Source: Brevundimonas sp.
Lineage (GTDB): Bacteria; Pseudomonadota; Alphaproteobacteria; Caulobacterales; Caulobacteraceae
Direction: 5' to 3'
Length of the DNA: 6,090 nt
Assembly (NCBI RefSeq): GCF_031082345.1
Contig: NZ_JAVHLH010000175.1
Span: 1 to 6,090 of the forward strand
The position numbers were made by a program, and so were the translations under genes. Below are positions 1-4,381 of the stretch, piece after piece (the stretch's first letter is position 1; the number at the start of each line of letters is the position of its first letter). The notes beneath the pieces are model-generated. The model saw only the letters and a list, made by a program, of their open reading frames with translations, made no database searches and was not told where the DNA came from.

Positions 1-45
1 GCCGCCGCCGCCGCGGCCGCGCCCGCCGTCGCCGCGCCCCAGTAA
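1..45 (+). CDS. Possible C-terminal end of an upstream gene (partial)
   Basis: Frame 1 is open from the window edge and ends at TAA (43-45). It reads as an Ala-rich tail, AAAAAAAPAVAAPQ. Ala/Pro-rich C-terminal tails are common in GC-rich alphaproteobacteria, and a strong hairpin follows 26 bases later, as expected at the end of a transcription unit. Frame 2 would be Pro/Arg-rich (stop at 56-58) and frame 3 Arg-rich, both less protein-like. Only 14 codons are visible, so the product cannot be named. The call rests on composition and context alone. Confidence 0.35.
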   Translation, partial: AAAAAAAPAVAAPQ

Positions 46-61
46 CCGGCCCCAGTAACCG
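36..61. repeat. 13-bp perfect tandem duplication across a stop codon
   Basis: GCCCCAGTAACCG occurs at 36-48 and again, with no gap, at 49-61. The first copy carries the presumed stop codon of the upstream gene (TAA 43-45). The second copy carries the same CAG-TAA in another frame (56-58). It looks like a slippage duplication at the 3' end of the upstream gene. Confidence 0.8.
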
Positions 62-71
62 TCTGAATCGC

Positions 72-99
72 AAGGCGGCGGGTTCCGGCCCGCCGCCTT
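72..99 (+). terminator. Hairpin, probable terminator of the upstream gene
   Basis: AAGGCGGCGGG (72-82) pairs perfectly with CCCGCCGCCTT (89-99) around the 6-base loop TTCCGG, giving an 11-bp GC-rich stem. There is no long T-run, only the TT at the foot of the stem. That is common for terminators in very GC-rich genomes but makes the call less certain. It lies between the presumed upstream stop codon and the next gene's start. Confidence 0.6.
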
Positions 100-166
100 A
101 CCGCGATTTCACTTGAGCCCGGGCGATGTTCGGCGGATTTTGCGGCGTCCCTCAGGAGCCCGCGCC

Positions 167-754
167 ATGATCAAGGCCCTTTCCCTCGCCGCCGCCCTCG
201 CCCTTCTGCCGCTGTCCGCCTCGGTCGCCGAGGAGGTTCGCGGGCCGTCCGAAGACGCGCTCGAAGCCGCCGCCGAGGCCTTCGAGGCCCGGATGGAGGC
301 TTTCGGCGAACGCGCCGAGGCCATTTCCGAAGATGAGAGCCTCACCGACGAGCAGCGCGAGCAGCGCATCGCCGTCCTGTGGGCCGAATATCAGCCGGAC
401 GTTCAGGCCTTCACCGCCTCGGTGACCCAGCACGCCGGCGCCATCGCCGCCGAGGCCCTGGCCGAGGTCGATATCGAGGCCATCGTGGCCGAGGCCCTGT
501 CCGACGTGGACATCGGCGAGGTCGCCGCCGGGGCGCTGGGCGCGCTCGACGCCGGCGCGCTGGCGGGGGTCGTGGCGGGCGCCCAGGGCATGGCCGTCAA
601 CGGGTCCTGGGCCTCGAACGACCCGGAGCATATGGCGACCTACGGACTGGTCGCCGACTATCTGATCGGCTCGGCCATGGATTCCGCCGCGCTCGAGGTC
701 GAGGCCGCGACCGAAACCGCCGTCACGGTCGAGACCGACGCCGGCGAGGGCTGA
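167..754 (+). CDS. Exported Ala/Glu-rich protein of unknown function
   Basis: This 195-residue protein is not one I recognise. ATG 167 is chosen because AGGAG lies 8 bases upstream (154-158) and the protein then begins with a clean signal peptide: Lys3, a hydrophobic core at about 4-16, and a likely cleavage after SVA (residue 21). An upstream TTG (113) in the same frame would add 18 Arg-rich residues ahead of the signal, so it is unlikely. Residues 27-80 are Glu/Ala-rich and charged, and probably helical or coiled-coil. Residues 94-132 form three tandem 13-residue units, each with AL at units' positions 4-5 and Asp at position 9. The C-terminal part holds a segment with an NGSWASNDPEHMATYG core (145-160) and ends in an acidic, Thr/Val-rich tail. 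It is probably periplasmic: there is no lipobox and no second membrane segment. The exporter gene starts 45 bp downstream on the same strand. A TTGAGC (113) and GATTTT (137) pair could be a promoter, but the match is poor. Confidence 0.8.
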   Translation: MIKALSLAAALALLPLSASVAEEVRGPSEDALEAAAEAFEARMEAFGERAEAISEDESLTDEQREQRIAVLWAEYQPDVQAFTASVTQHAGAIAAEALAEVDIEAIVAEALSDVDIGEVAAGALGALDAGALAGVVAGAQGMAVNGSWASNDPEHMATYGLVADYLIGSAMDSAALEVEAATETAVTVETDAGEG

Positions 755-772
755 GTCTTCCCGCTTGACCCC

Positions 773-799
773 GGCCGCCGCTGACGCGACACGGCGGCC
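773..799 (+). other. Hairpin abutting the exporter start codon
   Basis: GGCCGCCG (773-780) is perfectly complementary to CGGCGGCC (792-799), with an 11-base loop. The 3' arm ends on the base before ATG 800. No Shine-Dalgarno sequence is visible in the spacer. The stem could be a weak terminator for the exported-protein gene, or could mask the translation start of the exporter. In such GC-rich DNA an 8-bp match in a short spacer can also arise by chance. Confidence 0.4.
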
Positions 800-1432
800 A
801 TGTCCGGCCTGCCCGTCGATCCCCATCTGTATCTGACCTTCCTGGGGGTCATGGCCGTGATGGCCGTGACGCCCGGGCCGGCCAATCTGTTCTCGGTCGC
901 CAACGGGGTCCAGCGCGGTCCCGCGGGGGCGCTGGCGGGCGTGGTCGGGATGAACGCCGCCACCCTGGTCTGGTTCGGCGCGGCGGCCCTGGGTCTGGGC
1001 GCCTTGGTCACCGCCTTTCCCGAGGCCTTCCGGCTGATCTCCATCGGCGGCGCCCTCTATGTCGCCTGGCTCGGGGTCAATGCGCTGAGAGGCGCCTTTC
1101 GCACCGCCGCCGATCCGCAGGCGGCGACCATCCGCCTGGGGCGCAGCGCGATGGCGGACGGCTTCATGGTGCAGATCGCCAACCCCAAGGCGGTGCTGTT
1201 CTTCACCGCCGTCCTGCCGCCGTTCATGGACGTGAGCCGGCCCGCCGCGCCCCAGCTGGCGCTGTTCGCCCTGGCCACCATCGGCATGGACGTGTTGACG
1301 ATGTCCGCCTACGGTCTGGGCGGCGCGGCGCTGGCCCGGCGCCTGTCGGAACCGCGTTTCAGACGCGGTTTCGCCCTCGTCACCGGCGCGCTTCTGCTCG
1401 CGGCGTCCGTTCTTATTGTCACGCGTTTATAA
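800..1432 (+). CDS. LysE/RhtB-family amino-acid exporter
   Basis: The product is an inner-membrane protein of 210 residues, the usual length for LysE/RhtB (LysE superfamily) permeases, which export amino acids such as lysine, threonine or homoserine lactone by secondary transport. The family signature is clear: the first membrane segment (about 10-31) contains TPGPANLFSV (24-33), followed by G-x-x-x-G near 36-44. Further hydrophobic segments lie at about 43-70, 72-97, 121-142, 148-176 and 188-208. The family's conserved NPK with following AVLFF is at 128-135. ATG 800 gives a normal N-terminus, with a short hydrophilic start before segment one. No Shine-Dalgarno is apparent, and a hairpin abuts the start codon. 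The substrate cannot be read from the sequence. The gene may be co-transcribed with the exported-protein gene 45 bp upstream. No regulator gene of the LysG or Lrp kind is adjacent. Confidence 0.93.
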   Translation: MSGLPVDPHLYLTFLGVMAVMAVTPGPANLFSVANGVQRGPAGALAGVVGMNAATLVWFGAAALGLGALVTAFPEAFRLISIGGALYVAWLGVNALRGAFRTAADPQAATIRLGRSAMADGFMVQIANPKAVLFFTAVLPPFMDVSRPAAPQLALFALATIGMDVLTMSAYGLGGAALARRLSEPRFRRGFALVTGALLLAASVLIVTRL

Positions 1433-1434
1433 GG

Positions 1435-1448
1435 GCTTGCCGGCAAGC
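1435..1448. other. Perfect 14-bp palindrome between the exporter stop and the promoter
   Basis: GCTTGCCGGCAAGC is its own reverse complement. It begins two bases after the exporter stop codon (1430-1432) and ends immediately before the GGAAC of the putative EcfG-type promoter. As RNA it would form only a 5-bp stem with loop CCGG and has no T-run, so it is a weak terminator at best. Its position touching the -35 element would also suit an operator. Neither role is proven. Confidence 0.5.
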
Positions 1449-1473
1449 GGAACTGCGTTGTTCATGTCTCGTT
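1449..1473 (+). promoter_or_regulatory. Putative EcfG/SigT-type general stress promoter
   Basis: GGAAC (1449-1453) and CGTT (1470-1473) are separated by exactly 16 bases. GGAAC-N16/17-CGTT is the known consensus for the alphaproteobacterial general stress response sigma factor (EcfG; SigT in Caulobacter). It sits in the intergenic region 42 bp upstream of the lipoprotein ATG. A start site roughly 6-10 bases after CGTT would leave a leader of about 30 bases carrying a small hairpin and a strong ribosome binding site. Both elements match the consensus core exactly. Expression under stress is inferred from the match alone. Confidence 0.65.
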
Positions 1474-1484
1474 CAGCAGGGGAG

Positions 1485-1507
1485 GCGCCTTTTGGGGCGC
1501 AAAGGAG
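1485..1507 (+). promoter_or_regulatory. Leader hairpin and strong ribosome binding site
   Basis: GCGCC (1485-1489, read from GGCGCC) pairs with GGCGC (1496-1500) around TTTTGG. The hairpin sits directly before AAAGGAGA, whose AGGAG core (1503-1507) is 7 bases from ATG 1515. The ribosome binding site decides the start of the lipoprotein gene. The hairpin leaves it exposed rather than sequestered. Confidence 0.55.
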
Positions 1508-1514
1508 AATCCAG

Positions 1515-2066
1515 ATGAGAATTCGACTCCTCAGGCCCGCCCTTGTGGCCGCCACGGCGGCGGCGCTGGCGCTGTCGGCCTGCGTCACGGCGACCCCCTA
1601 CGGACCGGCCGGGCAGGGCAGCCGCTACGGCTATTCCGACATGCGGGTCGACGCCAACCGCTTCCGCGTCAACTTCGCCGGCAACTCCGTGACCTCGCGC
1701 GAGCAGGTCGAGATGAGCCTGCTGCTGCGCGCCGCCGAGGTGACGCTGGAGAGCGGCCACGACTGGTTCGCCACCGTCAACCGCGCCACCGACCGCGACG
1801 TGCGCCTGTCGCCGACGCCGAGCCCCTTCTACTACGACCGCTACAGCCCCTACTGGGGCCCGTCGTGGCGCTACTACAGCCGCGGCTACTGGAGCCCGTG
1901 GCGCGACCCGTTCGGCCCCGACATGGATTTCCGCGAGATCGACCGCTACGAGGCCTCGGCCGAGATCGTGGTCGGCGACGGACCCAAGCCGGCCGGCGAT
2001 CCGAACGCCTTCGACGCCCGCGAGGTGGCCCAGAACCTCGGACCCCGCCTGGCGCGGCCGATGTGA
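1515..2066 (+). CDS. Small lipoprotein, CC0125/CC1285-like
   Basis: This 183-residue lipoprotein probably resides in the outer membrane. ATG 1515 is preceded by AGGAG at 7 bases and gives a textbook lipoprotein signal: Arg2/Arg4/Arg7, a hydrophobic Ala/Leu core, and lipobox LSAC with Cys23 as the lipidation site. The next residue is Val rather than Asp, so no inner-membrane retention signal is seen. The mature part runs ATPYGP (26-31), GYSDMRVDANRFRVNFAGN (39-57), a stretch with TSREQVEMSLLLRAAEVTL (60-78), then a strongly aromatic low-complexity segment (105-133, 13 Tyr/Trp/Phe in 29). The ATPYGP/GYSD/FRVNFAGN/LLRAAE pattern is what I recall from the caulobacterial CC0125/CC1285 lipoprotein family, whose role is unknown. 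Family assignment is from memory of motifs. An open reading frame extending upstream to 1416 would overlap the exporter and lacks a signal, so it is rejected as the start. Its own promoter probably drives it. Confidence 0.87.
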   Translation: MRIRLLRPALVAATAAALALSACVTATPYGPAGQGSRYGYSDMRVDANRFRVNFAGNSVTSREQVEMSLLLRAAEVTLESGHDWFATVNRATDRDVRLSPTPSPFYYDRYSPYWGPSWRYYSRGYWSPWRDPFGPDMDFREIDRYEASAEIVVGDGPKPAGDPNAFDAREVAQNLGPRLARPM

Positions 2067-2072
2067 CGGTAT

Positions 2073-2129
2073 GGGTGTGGGGTATGGGGCGTGGGGTGTC
2101 GAAAGCCCCACACCCAACACCCCACACCC
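2073..2129. terminator. Long imperfect hairpin between convergent genes
   Basis: GGGTGTGGGGT (2073-2083) pairs perfectly with ACCCCACACCC (2119-2129). Inside it, GGG-x-GTGGGG (2087-2096) pairs with CCCCAC-x-CCC (2106-2115) around the loop TGTCGAAAG, with one mismatch. The left arm is all G/T-rich and the right arm all C/A-rich, with CCCCACACCC repeated at 2106-2115 and 2120-2129. It begins 6 bases after the lipoprotein stop and ends 12 bases before the stop of the convergent DUF6065-like gene, so a bidirectional terminator is the simplest reading. No T-run is present. Confidence 0.65.
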
Positions 2130-2141
2130 GACACCCTGTCC

Positions 2142-2882
2142 CTACCCCAGCCTCGGCGCCTTCAGCCGCCGCTTGTTCGCATGCGTCTCCGGCGCTGCGC
2201 CCAGTTCCTCGGGCAGTTCGCCCTTGAAGTAGAAGCGCTGCCACGCCTCCTTGGCCGCGTCGGGATCGCCCGAGGCCAGCCGCTTGTTGAAGTCGGTGCG
2301 CTGGCGGTTCCAGGCCTCGAACTGGCCCTTCATGACCGGATTGGACTCGAGCGAGCGGATCACCGGCTCGAAGGCCTCGGCCTTGCGGTGCTCGATCGGG
2401 GTGATGAAGCAGAACGGCTCCCCCCGCTCGAACTTGACCCGCCCCGGCCGCGTGAACAGCCAGTTCATGGTGAAGGGGAAGGGCAGCCAGTCCGTCTCGA
2501 TCAGGCCGGTCAGCGGCGCGATGCCGTCCTTGACGTGGTTGGGCGCGCCGGAGGCCAGCAGGCCCCAGCCCGGCGGGGTGCGGAACAGATACTGCGGATG
2601 CATGGTCATCACCCCGCGCGAGAAATGCGAGGTGACGAAATGGTGCAGGTTCGGCGCGTGCCGGTCGGGGGTGATGACGATGTCATTCTGGCTGGGCCCG
2701 CCGTTCCATTCGGCGGTGAAGCTGAGCGGGCACAGCACCTCCCAGCCGGTGGTGTTGGCCATCGACAGCGGCAGGCAGCGGTAGGGGTGACGGCTGGGGA
2801 AGGCGTCCATCCAGTCGCGCGCCTGGCGGCCCGGCACCAGGTCGCACGGCTGGTCCGACATCGGATAGCATTCCAGTTCCAC
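2142..2882 (-). CDS. DUF6065-family protein
   Basis: This is a cytoplasmic protein of 246 residues with no signal peptide or membrane segment. I assign it to DUF6065, a family of unknown function, from recalled motifs: ELECYPM at the N-terminus, a segment with YRCLPLSMANTTGWEVLCP (34-52), EWNGG (58-62), SHFSRGVMTMHPQYLFRTPPG (about 85-105), a long conserved-looking block ending LPFPFTMNW (133-141), and AWQRFYFKGE (203-212). Richness in Trp/Pro/His and the compact single domain suggest an enzyme or binding protein, but no catalytic motif is identifiable. GTG 2882 is preferred as start because CGGAG lies 7 bases upstream on this strand. Longer versions, up to 3083, would run through the divergent tRNA-editing gene and add Arg-rich shadow sequence. 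A second GTG at 2921 is possible but has no ribosome binding site. The C-terminus is basic (NKRRLKAPR). It converges on the lipoprotein gene. Confidence 0.82.
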   Translation of the reverse strand: MELECYPMSDQPCDLVPGRQARDWMDAFPSRHPYRCLPLSMANTTGWEVLCPLSFTAEWNGGPSQNDIVITPDRHAPNLHHFVTSHFSRGVMTMHPQYLFRTPPGWGLLASGAPNHVKDGIAPLTGLIETDWLPFPFTMNWLFTRPGRVKFERGEPFCFITPIEHRKAEAFEPVIRSLESNPVMKGQFEAWNRQRTDFNKRLASGDPDAAKEAWQRFYFKGELPEELGAAPETHANKRRLKAPRLG

Positions 2883-2889
2883 GGCGGCG

Positions 2890-2894
2890 CTCCG
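2890..2894 (-). promoter_or_regulatory. Ribosome binding site deciding the DUF6065 start
   Basis: On the minus strand CGGAG is followed by seven bases and then GTG (2882-2880). No ATG in this frame has comparable spacing. The next in-frame ATG, eight codons in (MSDQ), would cut off the conserved-looking ELECYP. The site is within the self-complementary octamer CTCCGGAG (2890-2897). Confidence 0.55.
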
Positions 2895-2933
2895 GAGGGT
2901 ATCGGGGATGGTCCCTCTCACTAGCGGCGCGCG

Positions 2934-3455
2934 ATGACCGAACACAAGACGCCCCTTTTCGACCGGGACCGCCTGCTGGCCTGGATGGCCGAAAACGGCG
3001 TGGCCCAGACGACGCACGACCACCCCGCCGTTTTCCGCGTCGAGGAGGGGCAGGCGCTCAAGGCGGCGATGCCGGGGGGCCACACCAAGAACCTGTTCCT
3101 AAAGGACAAGAAGGGCCGGCTGTGGCTGATCTCCGCCCGTCAGGACACGGTCATCGACCTGAAGCGCGCCGACAAATGGATCGGCTCGGCCCGCCTCAGC
3201 TTCGGCAATGAAACCCTGCTGTGGGACACCCTCGGCGTCCGCCCCGGCTCGGTGACGGCGCTGGGCCTGATCAACGACGTGGACCGGCGCGTGACCTTCG
3301 TCCTCGACAAGGCTTTGTGGGACGCCGAGGTGGTCAATTTCCACCCGCTGACCAACACGGCGACGACGGCGCTGGCGCAGGCGGACTTCCGCCGGTTCCT
3401 GGCGCTGATCGGGCGGGAGCCGGTGGTGGTGGATTTCGACCAGCTGATGGACTGA
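2934..3455 (+). CDS. Free-standing prolyl-tRNA editing protein (YbaK/ProXp-ala/PrdX-like)
   Basis: This 173-residue cytoplasmic protein is made almost entirely of one YbaK/ProRS-associated editing domain. Such trans-editing proteins hydrolyse mischarged tRNA, in the ProXp-ala/PrdX branch alanyl-tRNA(Pro). They back up alphaproteobacterial prolyl-tRNA synthetases that lack a full editing insertion. Signatures in order are: [12 protein letters not shown] (28-39), [15 protein letters not shown] (48-62) with the conserved catalytic-region Lys52, [28 protein letters not shown] (88-115), and the [12 protein letters not shown] block (136-147), whose HP-x-x-N is characteristic. The [10 protein letters not shown] and TNTATT blocks fit ProXp-ala/PrdX better than YbaK proper, which edits Cys-tRNA(Pro). 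Substrate preference remains inference. ATG 2934 gives a normal length and N-terminus. No Shine-Dalgarno is seen, so the message may be leaderless or weakly led, as is common in Caulobacter. It is divergent from the DUF6065 gene, with 51 bp between starts. Confidence 0.92.
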   Translation: MTEHKTPLFDRDRLLAWMAENGVAQTTHDHPAVFRVEEGQALKAAMPGGHTKNLFLKDKKGRLWLISARQDTVIDLKRADKWIGSARLSFGNETLLWDTLGVRPGSVTALGLINDVDRRVTFVLDKALWDAEVVNFHPLTNTATTALAQADFRRFLALIGREPVVVDFDQLMD

Positions 3456-3470
3456 AGCCTGCTTGCACGG

Positions 3471-3487
3471 CGGGCCTAAGGCGCCCG
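3471..3487. terminator. Weak hairpin between convergent genes
   Basis: CGGGC (3471-3475) pairs with GCCCG (3483-3487) around a 7-base loop that contains the stop codon of the leftward gene. The stem is only 5 bp with no T-run. It is noted because it is the only termination-like structure in the 20-bp gap between two convergent stop codons. Confidence 0.25.
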
Positions 3488-4138
3488 GTTAATAGCGTTC
3501 TTGAGGTTGCCGAACTGTCCGGTGAAGCAGTCGGAATCGACCGCTTCCCCTAATTTCTCGCGGGCGAGGTCATGGTTTTCCAGCTCGAGTGCCACATACC
3601 CCGTCAGGTATGAACGGATGGGAGACGGATTACGTCCGAAGCCCCAGAGCACGATCATATCCTCATCGTCTTCGCACAGAACCCTCAGCACCTCTCGCTT
3701 GTCCGCGAGACGGGCGAACCAATCCATCGCATGAGGCAGTTGCTCAACCACGTCCTGAATGCACCGAGGCAAGTTGCGACCCAGCTCATCCACACTCCAC
3801 ACGCCATCCGGCGTCTTGCGCGACTGTGTGACGGTCGGGATTAGGCGTCCTCTGAATTGGCAATCGGCCTCGCGAGGCGTCAGCTGACCATCCGTGGATT
3901 GTAGTGGCCAGTCGGGCGGCACATAGGTCAGGAAGCTTCCAAGATTCACCGCGAATGAGAATGGGGTGACCCGCATTACGCTGGCATTGTAGGCGTTGAA
4001 CGATTGGAAATTCAGAACATCGATCTTGCTGTCGCAGTATCGCCACGCCGTCCGCGTCGTGAACCGGCTAAAGCCCTGTTCCTTGAGCAGGGGCCAGACC
4101 TTTCCTCGAATTTCTTTGCTTACTGCCTTGCTGTCCAT
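3476..4138 (-). CDS. DUF4304-like protein, probably acquired
   Basis: The product is a 220-residue protein without signal peptide or membrane helices. The N-terminal half resembles DUF4304: a helix ending in WPLLKEQGFSRF (15-26), an aromatic strand around AWRY (31-34), IDVLNFQSFNAY (39-50) and FSFAVNLGSFL (60-70). In that family the pattern is LKxxGF, then an I-x-V-x-NFQ strand, then F-x-x-NLG. Its function is unknown; members often sit in accessory regions. The C-terminal half (about 125-215) is helical and acidic, with DEDMIVLWG (148-156). ATG 4138 is chosen because AGGGG lies 8 bases upstream. A start at 4219 would add 27 Cys/Arg-rich residues without support. Composition is clearly unlike its neighbours: 29 of 60 bases are G/C at 3961-4020, against 45 of 60 at 5281-5340 in purH. 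The gene stands alone, converging on the tRNA-editing gene and diverging from purH. Confidence 0.75.
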   Translation of the reverse strand: MDSKAVSKEIRGKVWPLLKEQGFSRFTTRTAWRYCDSKIDVLNFQSFNAYNASVMRVTPFSFAVNLGSFLTYVPPDWPLQSTDGQLTPREADCQFRGRLIPTVTQSRKTPDGVWSVDELGRNLPRCIQDVVEQLPHAMDWFARLADKREVLRVLCEDDEDMIVLWGFGRNPSPIRSYLTGYVALELENHDLAREKLGEAVDSDCFTGQFGNLKNAINRAP

Positions 4139-4381
4139 GCATTGCGCCCCTTCTGTCCGTCGCCCCCTCCAGCAACGCATGGATCTACGGTGGCACAGAT
4201 TGTCAGGTCCGCTAACCACCCTGAGCCGATATCTGGAACGTCTGGACCCAACAGCGCTGGCTCCGTCCCATCGCGCTCGATTTCGGCAATCTGATCTGAC
4301 CTCCCCGGTTCAATCCTTCCCCGGACAGTGCTAGAGCCCCCCGCGTCTCCCCGACCCCCACGCCAGACCCGGATCGCCGCC
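4139..4381. other. Spacer between the DUF4304-like gene and purH
   Basis: The first 190 or so bases share the lower GC of the DUF4304-like gene. Composition turns strongly C-rich from about 4335. No convincing gene is present. It must contain the promoters of both flanking divergent genes. A 7-bp direct repeat, TCCCCGG, is at 4302-4308 and 4318-4324. I see no tRNA, transposase fragment or clean terminal repeat. Confidence 0.5.
4309..4337 (+). promoter_or_regulatory. Candidate housekeeping promoter for purH
   Basis: GCTAGAGC (4330-4337) matches seven of eight positions of the Caulobacter housekeeping -10 pattern GCTANAWC. TTCAATC (4309-4315), 14 bases upstream, is a partial match to TTGACGS. 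A transcript starting near 4345 would give a leader of about 40 bases. The -35 half is poor, so this is only a candidate. Confidence 0.3.

Noticed and set aside
113..166. Upstream TTG start for the exported protein
   Set aside because: It would place 18 Arg-rich residues ahead of a well-formed signal peptide, while ATG 167 has an AGGAG at good spacing.
2091..2924. 277-codon plus-strand frame opposite the DUF6065 gene
   Set aside because: Arg/Gly/Leu-rich shadow with no recognisable motif, starting inside the hairpin repeat. The minus-strand protein has the recognisable family motifs and a ribosome binding site.
4235..4259. Second possible EcfG -35 element, GGAAC at 4235
   Set aside because: No CGTT at 16 or 17 bases downstream.
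4304..4325. GGTTCAATCC resembling a tRNA T-loop, possible attachment site or tRNA remnant
   Set aside because: The bases on either side do not form a T-stem and no acceptor stem, anticodon arm or CCA can be placed. Seven bases (CCCGGTT) recur at 3484-3490, at the other end of the low-GC stretch, but the match breaks after that, so it is too short to call a target duplication.
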